64,000 bases of DNA from Sphingobacterium wenxiniae (GTDB taxonomy: Bacteria; Bacteroidota; Bacteroidia; Sphingobacteriales; Sphingobacteriaceae). The translations under genes were made by a program, and so were the position numbers. The stretch is taken from positions 186,001 through 250,000 of the forward strand of contig NZ_FOZZ01000003.1 of assembly GCF_900116225.1 (NCBI RefSeq). The letters are read 5' to 3'. Shown piece by piece: positions 1 to 7,818 of this stretch (position 1 is its first letter; every line of letters begins with the position of its first letter). The notes beneath the pieces are model-generated. The model saw only the letters and a program-made list of their open reading frames with translations, had not been told where the DNA came from and made no database searches.

Positions 1-157
1 TTAAATACGTTTAAAGGCGGTTTTTCGTTTTATAGGGTTCGTCGAAATTCACCCAAATTCGACAAAAAGACCCCCCAAAAGAACCCCCGACACCTTGCGT
101 GTCCGCCCGATATTCTGTATCTTGCATTATTGTTTAACGGTTTAAAATCAGAGGATT
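1..157. other. Left-end region of the mobile element, upstream of the integrase
   Basis: No gene is visible here. The stretch holds a 6-bp inverted repeat (GTCGAA at 41-46, TTCGAC at 58-63) and C-rich blocks, of which 64-88 matches 22 of 25 positions at 12713-12737 near the other end of the element. Position next to the integrase and a matching repeat at the far end suggest integrase arm-type binding sites close to attL. The exact junction with the host cannot be placed because the left flank is outside the window. Confidence 0.4.
64..88 (+). repeat. C-rich 25-bp end repeat, left copy
   Basis: This 25-bp sequence, ending in AAAAGAACCCCC, matches 12713-12737 at 22 of 25 positions in the same orientation. 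Related GAA(T/C)CCCCC motifs occur at 3436-3444 and 12782-12790. Location near both ends of the element fits integrase arm-type sites; this is inferred. Confidence 0.45.
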
Positions 158-1516
158 ATGAGCAGAACGGTAAAAATCGAATGTGGCATCAGTTTCCGTT
201 TGAGGGAAACGGGAGCCACCAAACCAACGCCGATAACGTGCTTCGTAGAGTACAACTGCAAGCCCGTGGTGAAGATTCCAACGGGAACAAAGGTACACCC
301 AGCCAAATGGAACCCCGAAAAAGAAAGACCCATTGGCGGACTGAAAGGGCTTGAATCGGCCGAGGCAAAAGCAATTGTCGAAAAGCTTGCCACCGTAAAG
401 GCTACGGTGGAAACCGAGTACCGAAACTATGTGAACAAATTCCAAAGCTATCCCGATAAGGCTATCTTTAAGGAACAGGTAATAGGGCTACTTGCAGGGG
501 CAACAACGGTAAAGGCATCCGACCCCAGCCAGTCGCTGATTTCCTTTTTCGACCGACAGGTAAAACTTAGCCGTGAGGGCAAGAGAACCGTGCTGAAAGG
601 CAAACGGGCAGGGATGCGATACAAGGAGAACACCATCCGCTCATACGAGGGCAGTCGGAGCCTATTGCAGGAGTACGTGGAGCATAGAAAGCTGAAAAGG
701 CTTAACTTCGATAATGTGACAATGGATTTCTACTATGACCTGCGGGATTATATGTTCACCGACCGTAGTTTTTCGCTCAACTACTTCGGTAAGGTCATCA
801 AGCACATCAAACTGTTCATGGGTGAAGCTAAGGAACTCGGTTGGCATGCCAACGAGATATACAAGTCAAAGGCGTTCATCAAGGTGGAGGAAGAAACCGA
901 TGCCGTATATAACGATATAGAACAGTTAGGGGCAATACATTCCGTTGACCTAACAGGCCATCCAGGTCTGAAGAACGCGCGCGACCTTTATCTGCTCGGC
1001 GCATGGAGCGGACTCCGCTTTCAGGACTATTCGGTATTAGCGGACAAAGCACGGGTTCATGGCGACTTTATCCATATTGAAACAGAAAAAACAGGGGTTT
1101 TCGTGGCCATCCCGATACTTCCCGTTGCAAGGGAAATAATGGAGCGATACCGCCAAGAGGACGGCACGTATATCTATCCCAAGCCTATCAGCAACCAAAA
1201 GCTGAACGATTATATCAAGATTATCGGGAAGATGGCCGGACTTACCCAGCCTGTCAGCATCACCGTACCGCAGGGCGGTACAAGGATACAGGTGACCATT
1301 CCTTTCTATGATGCTATGGGAACACATACGGCAAGGCGTTCGTTCGCCACCAATATGTACAAGCATTACAGGCTTCCAACGTTCACCATCATGAAGATAA
1401 CGGGGCATACCACGGAAACTAATTTCTTTAAATATATCAAGATGACCCGTGAGGAAAACGCACAGCTCATACTCGATACGGTCACCGCAAAAATAGAACT
1501 GGATAAGGCAGGATAA
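158..1516 (+). CDS. Tyrosine-type site-specific recombinase (integrase)
   Basis: This is a 452-residue tyrosine recombinase of the Bacteroidota mobile-element type. It has an N-terminal arm-binding region (about 1-110), a SAM-like core-binding domain (about 125-225) and a C-terminal catalytic domain. The catalytic set is visible: R287 in WSGLRF, K311 in TEKTG, H390 and R393 in THTARR, H417 in ITGHT and the nucleophile Y426 in FFKYI. All are intact, so the enzyme should be active in integration and excision. It sits at the left edge of the element and is followed after 16 bp by the RteC-family gene. The ATG start lies 37 bp downstream of a TATCTTGC sequence that only loosely resembles a -7 box. 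The family assignment is secure; the target site is unknown. Confidence 0.93.
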   Translation: MSRTVKIECGISFRLRETGATKPTPITCFVEYNCKPVVKIPTGTKVHPAKWNPEKERPIGGLKGLESAEAKAIVEKLATVKATVETEYRNYVNKFQSYPDKAIFKEQVIGLLAGATTVKASDPSQSLISFFDRQVKLSREGKRTVLKGKRAGMRYKENTIRSYEGSRSLLQEYVEHRKLKRLNFDNVTMDFYYDLRDYMFTDRSFSLNYFGKVIKHIKLFMGEAKELGWHANEIYKSKAFIKVEEETDAVYNDIEQLGAIHSVDLTGHPGLKNARDLYLLGAWSGLRFQDYSVLADKARVHGDFIHIETEKTGVFVAIPILPVAREIMERYRQEDGTYIYPKPISNQKLNDYIKIIGKMAGLTQPVSITVPQGGTRIQVTIPFYDAMGTHTARRSFATNMYKHYRLPTFTIMKITGHTTETNFFKYIKMTREENAQLILDTVTAKIELDKAG

Positions 1517-1532
1517 CCAAAACAGAACGCAC

Positions 1533-2590
1533 ATGAATTTAAAGGATTTAAAACACCTAAATACTCTATTGAACGATTTCGCTTGGTTCGGGCAGACGTT
1601 CCTGCATACGGGTACGGGGCTGGAATGGAATACCATCGGCGGACGGGATTACTTTGCCACCGCTTGGATGGAATTCTTCAAGGGCATCAACGATGGCACT
1701 TACTACCGTTTGGCAGAAGCCATCACCGATGCACCTTACGTATCGCACTTTCGTAAAGAGGTAGAGGAACGGCTGAACCCGTTGCTTGCCGAACTGGAAG
1801 CAATGGCCGTAGAGCAGGGCTTGCACAAGATAAAGGTGCACATCGACGTAGGGAAATTCAAGAGTTATGAAACAAAGTTAAAGCAATTGAGTGCGGACGG
1901 CATTATCTTCGACATTATACAGGACGATGACGATATCCGTGACACCTATTTCATAGACGGAGCCCCCGACCAAATCCGCTCCTACATCATGCACGGTATA
2001 AAGGGAGTTATCGACCGTTACACTTCGGCAGAACAGGAGAAAATAAGAGGGCTTGAAAGCAGGCTAAAGGAACTTGAAACCGAGTTACAGGAAAAAAAGC
2101 TCTTTTGGCCGTGCAGGATGCTGGGCGCATAGAGCTTGCCCGAACCGTAAAGGAACAGCAGGACGAGATAACCGCCATTACGGAGCGCAACCGCACGTTG
2201 GAGGAAATACTGTCAGAATACAGCAAGGAGGAAGAAGAAGCGGACAATGGGGTAATAGACCCATCCAGCCCCATAGAGAACGGCAGGCTCCGCATGTACT
2301 TCTTTTACAAGCTGGGGTTCCTTGACAAGTCCGTTTGGAACGATGGCCTAACATACGGACAAATGGGCAAGATTCTACAGAAAATCCTCGGAGGCAACCC
2401 CATCAAGGCGGACACGGCCGAACGTGATATCAAGCTGTTCAATGCGACGGGAAGTGCCAAACTAAAGGATTTTGAAGCCAAGAACGAAGATAAGGTACTT
2501 AACTATCTGAAAGGCATTTGCCCCGACATGGATTTTCCCAACGGCAGGTTTGTCAACGACATTAGAAAGAACACGGGCAGGAGCGGATAG
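1533..2590 (+). CDS. RteC-family regulator, two frames joined by a -1 shift at an A-run
   Basis: Two overlapping reading frames together make one RteC-like protein. Frame one runs 1533-2132 (199 residues) and ends in a coiled coil. The second frame continues the same coiled coil from about 2099 to 2590 and carries a C-terminal winged-helix-like domain. The switch coincides with A AAA AAG at 2093-2099, in the correct zero frame for a -1 slip; the joined product would be 352 residues. RteC in CTnDOT controls excision and mobilization genes, and this copy lies directly after the integrase, consistent with that role. Either the shift is programmed, or one A has been lost from an original run of eight by mutation or sequencing error. 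The sequence alone cannot decide. Without a shift the DNA-binding half is lost. Confidence 0.75.
2093..2137 (+). promoter_or_regulatory. Candidate -1 frameshift site in the rteC-like gene
   Basis: The heptamer A AAA AAG (2093-2099) is in the zero frame and is the classic dnaX-type slippery sequence. A -1 slip there moves ribosomes exactly into the downstream frame that completes the protein. A 7-bp inverted repeat (AAGCTCT at 2097-2103, AGAGCTT at 2131-2137) could form a stem, but it overlaps the slippery site instead of starting 5-9 nt after it, so it is not a textbook stimulator. No clear upstream Shine-Dalgarno stimulator is seen. Confidence 0.4.
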
Positions 2591-2660
2591 ACACCCTTTG
2601 CCCTATTTTATTTCTGTCCGAAATTCCGTATATTTACACTAACAAGTCTATAAAGAGAAC

Positions 2661-2867
2661 ATGAAAAAGAGAAAGATGGCAATGGTTGCCAGCCAAGTAA
2701 AGATAGACGAGGAAGACCTACGGGATATCCAGTTTTGGTTAGACCGCCCAGCTTCCGAGCGGATAGCCGAAGTGACACGCCTGCGCAGGGCATATTACGG
2801 TTGGTTGCTCGGAACGTACCCCCAACACATGGAAAAAACAGTAACCCAGCGCAACGATGATATTTGA
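2661..2867 (+). CDS. Small hypothetical protein upstream of a nucleotidyltransferase
   Basis: This is a 68-residue basic protein with no family I recognise. It has a charged N-terminus and a central helical stretch (DEEDLRDIQFWLDRPASER). Its end overlaps the start of the nucleotidyltransferase gene by 11 bp, so the two are probably translationally coupled. The arrangement is that of a two-gene toxin-antitoxin-like or regulatory pair, but nothing in the sequence proves this. About 25 bp upstream is TATATTTA (2629-2636), one base off the Bacteroidota -7 consensus, preceded by TGTCCGAAAT; a very similar block recurs at 12651-12671. Confidence 0.6.
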   Translation: MKKRKMAMVASQVKIDEEDLRDIQFWLDRPASERIAEVTRLRRAYYGWLLGTYPQHMEKTVTQRNDDI

Positions 2868-3354
2868 ACAGGATTTTACCGACTTCGTCCAGCTTCTGAA
2901 CGACCACCAAGTTAAGTACATGGTGGTAGGAGCTTATGCCCTTTCATTTCACGGCAGGCCGAGGCACACGGGCGACCTTGATATATGGATAAAGCCCGAT
3001 GCGGAGAACGCAGGAAAAATGGTCAAGGTGATAGACGAGTTCGGATTTGGCATGCTTGGGCTTACCGAGGAAGACTTCCTACGGGAAAACTATGTTACCC
3101 AATTGGGCTATCCGCCGTTACGCATAGACATCCTTAATGCCATATCGGGTGTTGACTTCGATGAGGCGTACCATACCCGTCTTGAAACCGAAATAGACGG
3201 ACTTGATATATCGTTTATCAGTGCCAATGACCTCATCCGCAACAAGCGGAACGTGGGAAGACCCAAAGACATTGGCGATATCGAAGCACTTGAAAAGCTG
3301 AAAAAGCAACAAGAGGACGAACCTGCCCAAAGAAAAAGAGGACTAAGAAGATAG
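2857..3354 (+). CDS. Nucleotidyltransferase-fold protein (DUF6036/AbiEii-like)
   Basis: This 165-residue protein has the signature of a minimal nucleotidyltransferase: a glycine-containing helix (VVGAYALSFHG, about 24-33) followed by GDLDIW, where D40 and D42 would be the metal-binding pair. The residues between (RPRHTGDLD) match the G-x-x-R-x-T-x-D-L-D pattern of AbiEii/DUF6036-like enzymes and not the GSxARG motif of classical MNT antitoxins. The C-terminus is very basic. It is coupled to the preceding small ORF. Related proteins are often accessory cargo of mobile elements and some are toxins; the substrate and role here are unknown. Confidence 0.7.
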   Translation: MIFEQDFTDFVQLLNDHQVKYMVVGAYALSFHGRPRHTGDLDIWIKPDAENAGKMVKVIDEFGFGMLGLTEEDFLRENYVTQLGYPPLRIDILNAISGVDFDEAYHTRLETEIDGLDISFISANDLIRNKRNVGRPKDIGDIEALEKLKKQQEDEPAQRKRGLRR

Positions 3355-3474
3355 CTGATATATGCCCCATATATCTTAAACAGTACCGCAGGGCATCCTA
3401 TCGAACAAAAATGAAATAGTGACCAATCCCCCTTTGAATCCCCCCGAACATTGCTCCATACAAATACGTTTGAT

Positions 3475-3777
3475 ATGGCGCAGATATTCACAAGCTATTC
3501 GGACAGGGAGTTCAAGGAAATCCTATCCGAGAATGTAAAGGAGGCCGTTAGAGAGGCACTCCGCGGAGAAACGGCAGAAAAGCCGACCCCACCCCCACAG
3601 AACATAGGTTACAGGACGAGAGCCGAGACACGGCTCATGCTCGGCGTGGCCTATTCCACCATGCACTATTGGGAAAAGGCAGGCATCCTCGTACCCCGAC
3701 GCATAGGCCGAAAGGTCTACTATTCTGACGAGGCCATCCGTGATGCCCTCGCAAAAAGCGGAAAGGGGCTGAAATGA
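3475..3777 (+). CDS. Excisionase-like helix-turn-helix protein
   Basis: This is a 100-residue protein with an acidic coiled N-terminus (about 1-35) and a C-terminal MerR/excisionase-type winged helix (about 42-95: RTRAETRLMLGVAYSTMHYW then GILVPRRIGRKVYY). Such proteins bind att or operator DNA and direct excision in Bacteroidota elements. I start it at ATG 3475 because the upstream TTG at 3451 adds only a non-conserved octapeptide. Just upstream are CAATCCCCC (3424-3432) and GAATCCCCCC (3436-3445), the same C-rich motif seen at both ends of the element, which could be its binding sites. Excisionase or DNA-relaxosome accessory factor are both possible. Confidence 0.75.
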   Translation: MAQIFTSYSDREFKEILSENVKEAVREALRGETAEKPTPPPQNIGYRTRAETRLMLGVAYSTMHYWEKAGILVPRRIGRKVYYSDEAIRDALAKSGKGLK

Positions 3778-4075
3778 TGGTGTACCGAAACAATGATATA
3801 ACGGTATATCCAGCTATTCCGTTAGTTATTTATCTGCAACAGCAGATAAGTAGCCACCCCAACCAAAAGCAGGGTGTCCGTAGGAAAGAATACCGGAAAG
3901 ACAGCCGGAAAGACCGACCACCCGCAGTCAGTTCTCCAAAGGTAAACCTTTGTCGCCCTGTAGGGAGCAAGTTTATTTTTTTGCAATGCAAAAAACCGTT
4001 CCCCCACGCTCCAGCGAGTGGGGAACGGCGGGTGCTCCCGATGGTCGCAGTCCGTAAACTTGGGGAGGTTTGCCA
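3778..4075 (+). other. Non-coding region with candidate origin of transfer (oriT)
   Basis: This stretch directly precedes the mobilization genes and holds two tandem inverted repeats. The first is a 9-bp-arm palindrome (TTTTTTGCA at 3977-3985, TGCAAAAAA at 3987-3995). The second is a GC-rich hairpin at 3996-4028 (CCGTTCCCC pairing with GGGGAACGG, plus inner pairs). Palindromes immediately upstream of MobA/relaxase genes are typical of oriT regions. The nick site itself cannot be identified. A reading frame across the region has a composition unlike a protein and is ignored. Confidence 0.45.
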
Positions 4076-4456
4076 ATGAAAAAATTGGCAAAAGTAAAAG
4101 GAACGGACGGGAAAACACCCAAGCGTGGCCGTCCGAAAAAAGCCATCACACGAAGCGTTTCTCTGGTCGTCCGCTTGACCCCTACCGAACGGCTCGCCAT
4201 TTCGGGTAGGGCAAGGAATGCAGGCATGCGGATAAGCGATTGGTTCCGGCAGTCCGCAAAGACCTCGGTGATAAAACCGAGGCTGTCAAAAGAGGAAGCC
4301 GGCCACTTGCGTAACCTGTCGGGTATAGCAAACAACCTCAACCAGTTGACCAAGCTCGCGCATACGGGTGGGCTTGTGACAATCATGGCGGATCTGCGCA
4401 GGGTACTTGGTGAATTGGAGCGGTTAATGGATAGGATGGGCAGGGATGATAGCTAA
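4076..4456 (+). CDS. Mobilization accessory protein (MobA/MobC-like, ribbon-helix-helix)
   Basis: This 126-residue basic protein has a lysine/arginine-rich N-terminus (KRGRPKKAITR) and a ribbon-helix-helix segment (SVSLVVRLTPTERLAISG, about 25-45), followed by the NLNQLTKLAHTGG motif typical of relaxosome accessory proteins (MobC family; called MobA in CTnDOT-type elements). It would bind oriT DNA and help the relaxase. ATG 4076 is chosen over a TTG at 4070. The end overlaps the relaxase start by 11 bp, indicating one operon. Confidence 0.85.
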   Translation: MKKLAKVKGTDGKTPKRGRPKKAITRSVSLVVRLTPTERLAISGRARNAGMRISDWFRQSAKTSVIKPRLSKEEAGHLRNLSGIANNLNQLTKLAHTGGLVTIMADLRRVLGELERLMDRMGRDDS

Positions 4457-5411
4457 GTTAATCGTAGGCAAGAGCTTCGGTGGATGTGTCCGCTACCTAT
4501 TGGAACGTGAACAGTCGAAAGTCTTGGATTCGGCAGGCGTTAGGGATTACAGCATCAAGGCTATTATTGCCAATTTAAATGCCCAGCGCAAGATGCGCCC
4601 ACAGCTTGGCAATGCCGTAGGGCATACCGTCCTTAGTTGGAGCAACGAGGACAGGGATAAGCTCACGGTGGAGAAGATGGCACAGCATTCGAGGGAGTAC
4701 ATGGAAAAAATGGGCATCAAGAATACCCAATATGTGACGGTACTGCATACGGACAAAAAACATCCGCATCTGCACGTTGTCTACAACCGAGTGGACAACG
4801 ATGGAAAGACGATAGGCAATTTCAACAATTGGCACAAGAGCCGAAAGTTATGCAGGGAGATGACCGAGCGTTACGGCTACCATCTCGGCAAGGGCAAGGC
4901 AAAGGTGAACAGGCAGGCGTTGAAAGGGAACGACAGACTACGCTATACCATTCTTGATGCCCTTAAAGACATCATTGCAAAAGCCACCACGTGGAAGGAG
5001 GTCGAAGCAATGCTTGCAAGGCAGGATATCGGTATCCATTACAAGTACCGTAGTGGAACAGATGAAGTGCAGGGCATTTCGTTTGAAAAGGACGGTGTGA
5101 AGTTCAAAGGTTCGGCAATCGACCGCAAATACAGTTTTGCAGGGATAGAGAAACAGCTCAGCGAAAACCGAGCAATAGGAATAACGCACTCCACCACGGA
5201 AAGCCCCACACTTGCCGACCAGATAAGGGAAGTACTCGGACAGCAGGAACAGCGGTCAGAGACATACGAAGCGGGAATAGGCTTGCTCGGTGACCTATTG
5301 AACATGCCCGCTTCGATAGAACCCGAACCCGACCCTATGTGGCGTAAGAAAAAAAGAAAACAGGAGAAGAACAATCAAGAGGAATCAGCAGATAAAACAC
5401 TAAAGAAATGA
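4446..5411 (+). CDS. Relaxase / mobilization nuclease (MobB-type)
   Basis: A 321-residue relaxase of the PF03432 type. Near the N-terminus is the KSFGGCVRYLLE block typical of Bacteroidota MobB relaxases, and at about 101-108 the metal-binding motif HPHLHVV is intact. An FNNWHKSRKL segment follows. It should nick oriT and carry the strand into a recipient, using conjugation machinery supplied by another element, as no tra genes are visible. The C-terminus is a charged low-complexity tail. It overlaps both neighbours (11 bp before, ATGA overlap after). Confidence 0.92.
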   Translation: MIAKLIVGKSFGGCVRYLLEREQSKVLDSAGVRDYSIKAIIANLNAQRKMRPQLGNAVGHTVLSWSNEDRDKLTVEKMAQHSREYMEKMGIKNTQYVTVLHTDKKHPHLHVVYNRVDNDGKTIGNFNNWHKSRKLCREMTERYGYHLGKGKAKVNRQALKGNDRLRYTILDALKDIIAKATTWKEVEAMLARQDIGIHYKYRSGTDEVQGISFEKDGVKFKGSAIDRKYSFAGIEKQLSENRAIGITHSTTESPTLADQIREVLGQQEQRSETYEAGIGLLGDLLNMPASIEPEPDPMWRKKKRKQEKNNQEESADKTLKK

Positions 5412-6046
5412 ACGAACAGGAATTACAGACCACCCTAAAAGACCTACAGGAGGTCATGGTGAGCATGGACGGAAGTCTACAGGAAATCGAAAAACAGCAG
5501 TCAGAAGCCAAGGACTATTCGGACGAACTGGCTGAAATAAGCAAAAAGTTGGATAGTAAAGTAACAGAGGAAACGCTTGTGGGAATGAAAGCATCCATCC
5601 TAAAGCATGCAAAAGCAACCGATAACCTTGTCACCGCTTTGGAAGAACAGAAGAAAGCAATAAGTAAAATGCCACAGAGTATAAAAGTCCTTGCGGAGCA
5701 TCGCCTAACAGGGCGACAACAGCCGTATATCATTGCGGGGGCAGTCCTTGCGCTTGTATCGGTTTTTTCTCTTTTCGCCAGCATTCAGCTTTGGCGGTCA
5801 AATTCCGCTTTGCACGATAGCGACATCAAAATCCTAATGGTGAGAATATTTTATCCACCCGTATCAATGGATATTGATTCCATATACAACAGCAATCCCG
5901 AAAAACTTAAATCATGGGTAAAACACGAGGAAGAAAGATTACTTGCCGTTAGGAAAGCAGAGGAAAACGCAAGACAATCCACCCAGCAGGCAGAACGGGC
6001 AAAAGAAGAATTGCAAAGGCTGAAAGAACTAAAGGACAGGGATTAA
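5408..6046 (+). CDS. Coiled-coil membrane protein of the mobilization operon
   Basis: A 212-residue protein with long heptad-rich coiled coils (about 1-95 and 170-210) around one transmembrane helix (about 106-126, YIIAGAVLALVSVFSLFASI). I do not recognise a named family. The ATGA overlap with the relaxase stop codon means it is translated with it, so a role in mobilization, for example docking the relaxosome at the membrane, is plausible but inferred. A strong terminator hairpin follows at 6061-6099. Confidence 0.75.
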   Translation: MNEQELQTTLKDLQEVMVSMDGSLQEIEKQQSEAKDYSDELAEISKKLDSKVTEETLVGMKASILKHAKATDNLVTALEEQKKAISKMPQSIKVLAEHRLTGRQQPYIIAGAVLALVSVFSLFASIQLWRSNSALHDSDIKILMVRIFYPPVSMDIDSIYNSNPEKLKSWVKHEEERLLAVRKAEENARQSTQQAERAKEELQRLKELKDRD

Positions 6047-6060
6047 TATTTTCTAATTAG

Positions 6061-6099
6061 CAACAAGCCGTCAGTTTCAAATAAACTAACGGCTTGTTG
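6061..6099 (+). terminator. Terminator after the mobilization operon
   Basis: CAACAAGCCGT (6061-6071) pairs perfectly with ACGGCTTGTTG (6089-6099), with inner AGTTT/AAACT pairing. Only a short T-rich tail follows. It lies 15 bp after the last mobilization gene and separates it from the copper cargo. Confidence 0.7.
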
Positions 6100-6147
6100 T
6101 TTGATACTAATCGTGTTATTGCTCTAACATTTTAACAAAAATGACGT

Positions 6148-6183
6148 TTGTCATTTCTATGAACGATTGTTTCTGTATATTTG
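6148..6183 (+). promoter_or_regulatory. Promoter of the copper cargo (exact -7 box)
   Basis: TATATTTG at 6176-6183 matches the Bacteroidota -7 consensus TAnnTTTG exactly. A TTG at 6148-6150 is a possible -33 box, though its 25-bp spacing is longer than the usual 17-23. The position makes a translation start at 6181 impossible for transcripts from this promoter and favours TTG 6202. Confidence 0.5.
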
Positions 6184-6201
6184 GCACAAAATAATTTCCT
6201 T

Positions 6202-6570
6202 TTGATACGTTTTTGTGCATATATCCTATTAGTCGCTTTGACACTGCAATCATTCTATCGCAGTATCATGGCTGTGGACTATCAGATAAACCTGCCCGAT
6301 TACATTGCGAAATGTATCAACAAAGACAAGCCCCAGCTCCATTGTGACGGTCAATGTGTGCTGATGAAGAAAATAAGGGAAAAAGAAAAAGAGGAAACCA
6401 AAAAGAACTTGGTTATTTATGAATACAGTGCGCACTATGTGCATAAGGAACAAACCGTTTTTTCCGTTTACCAACCGAATGAGGAAATCAGCGAAGAAAC
6501 CTTTTCGCCTTATCTGATTGATTATAGGTTTACCTACAACAGTCCTGTATTCCGCCCCCCAATCGCTTAA
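6202..6570 (+). CDS. Small membrane-anchored Cys-motif protein, copper locus (copy 1)
   Basis: About 122 residues. An N-terminal hydrophobic segment (about 4-18) is followed by CINKDKPQLHCDGQC (38-52), a lysine-rich helix and a C-terminal tail ending in PPIA. The same plan, with the same C-x9-C-x3-C spacing and the N-K-x-K-P-x-L core, occurs in the gene at 9818, so the two are paralogs. The cysteines would face the periplasm if the N-terminus is a membrane anchor; thiol/copper binding is inferred from them and from the neighbouring receptor and MbnP/MbnH genes. TTG 6202 is chosen because it lies after the -7 box and aligns with the start of the paralog. Function is not established. Confidence 0.7.
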   Translation: MIRFCAYILLVALTLQSFYRSIMAVDYQINLPDYIAKCINKDKPQLHCDGQCVLMKKIREKEKEETKKNLVIYEYSAHYVHKEQTVFSVYQPNEEISEETFSPYLIDYRFTYNSPVFRPPIA

Positions 6571-6887
6571 CGCATACCAGTAGCATTTGGCTTAACTTCA
6601 ATTCGACATATTTTCGTATCGTAGGGTACAAAGTTGAAATTGATATGCCCTGTTAACCCGATACGTTTCCGAATATTTCAGTAAACATTTGCGATAGGTA
6701 TTATTACAGTTTGCATTCATATTTGGGTGATACCATAAACTTGTCCAAAGTGGACAACTGCCTACTGGATTTCAATCATTTTTCATCTGATATAACTTAA
6801 TTTTTAAAGGTGATGAAGCTATCAGATTTCCATTCCACTACGTGGCCTGAAAATCGTGATGGTTTCACAACACATTTGTTAATAACA
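6571..6887 (+). promoter_or_regulatory. Intergenic region with operator-like palindrome
   Basis: No gene is seen. The region contains the perfect palindrome TTGTCCA-AAG-TGGACAA (6741-6757), a good candidate operator for a dimeric regulator of the lipoprotein-receptor genes downstream. A second, imperfect inverted repeat (CGTATCG and CGATACG, near 6616-6666) lies upstream and might end the first transcript. A longer N-terminal reading frame starting at 6810 is not used because the lipoprotein signal begins at 6888. Confidence 0.4.
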
Positions 6888-7814
6888 ATGAAGAAAATAA
6901 TACTTTTTCTCACCGTATTATGCTTTGTGGTGGTGTCCTGTACAAAAGAAAAAACGGACTACGAAGCGGAAATCGACACGGAAGTTACCGAACACCACGA
7001 GTTTAAAGAGGTTTATGCCATCAACAGCGATGGATATAAAATCAGCATTGAAGCCTTAAACGGAACGTTCTATAAGGGCTACAACGAAATTCGTCTGAAG
7101 ATAACGGGCAGTCAGACTGGCGCAGAAGCGGATGCAACGGCTGTAACATTCCTACCCATCATGTCCAATGCCAATGGCGACAGAACTTCCTGCCCCCACC
7201 GATACGATTTGGTGTATAGACAGGACGAAAGCTATTTTTCGGGATATTCGGTATTTACGGACGAGAGCGGTGCAGAAAGAACTTGGGAACTTTATATCAG
7301 TTTCACGATTGCAGGGCAAACCCATACGGTCAAACAAAATATCTCCGTTAGCGAACAGACGAACCAAAATCTGAACATGACCACGTTCACGGGAAAGGAT
7401 GAACAGCAGTATTTCATAGCTTTGGTATCACCACAAAAGCCCAAAGTTGGTGAAAACGAACTGGTCGCCGGAATTTACAGATATAACAGACCCACCAATC
7501 CCCCGTCCGGAGATTTCCCCGATGCCTCGCAGTTTTCCTATACCGAGGTAAGTGGTTTTACCTTGCAGTTAGACCCAAGGATGCCCGAACCATCCATGGG
7601 AAACCACTCATCACCCAACAACAAAGACTTAACACAGCAGAATGATGGACTGTACCACGGTGTTGTTAACTACACGATGACAGGGAACTGGACATTGAAT
7701 TTCATCCTGTTGAACCAACAGGGGCAGATATTGAAAGGTACGGTCGTATCGACCGATTTCACGCCGGGCGTGGTGGGTGTGAAAAGCGAATTGCATATTG
7801 ATATTTTATTCTAA
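6888..7814 (+). CDS. Lipoprotein with FixH/YtkA-like domains, copper locus
   Basis: A 308-residue lipoprotein with signal MKKIILFLTVLCFVVVSC and lipid-attachment Cys18. Two similar beta-sandwich segments follow. The first carries TFLPIMSN...SCPHRYD (about 95-110); the second carries DPRMPEPSMGNHSSPNN (about 227-243). Met/His/Cys-containing loops of this type occur in YtkA/FixH-like and other periplasmic copper-related proteins. It ends 4 bp before the TonB-dependent receptor, so the two are one operon. A role in handing metal to or from the receptor is inferred. Start chosen at the lipoprotein signal. Confidence 0.75.
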   Translation: MKKIILFLTVLCFVVVSCTKEKTDYEAEIDTEVTEHHEFKEVYAINSDGYKISIEALNGTFYKGYNEIRLKITGSQTGAEADATAVTFLPIMSNANGDRTSCPHRYDLVYRQDESYFSGYSVFTDESGAERTWELYISFTIAGQTHTVKQNISVSEQTNQNLNMTTFTGKDEQQYFIALVSPQKPKVGENELVAGIYRYNRPTNPPSGDFPDASQFSYTEVSGFTLQLDPRMPEPSMGNHSSPNNKDLTQQNDGLYHGVVNYTMTGNWTLNFILLNQQGQILKGTVVSTDFTPGVVGVKSELHIDILF

Positions 7815-7818
7815 GACT

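Noticed and set aside
3465..3472. TACGTTTG, an exact -7 box in front of the excisionase-like gene
   Set aside because: It ends 2 bp before the only sensible start codon (3475), so transcription from it would begin inside the gene, and no TTG lies at the right distance.
3774..4079. 101-residue reading frame upstream of the MobA-like gene
   Set aside because: Low-complexity, Pro/Arg-rich translation without family resemblance, running straight through the oriT-like palindromes.
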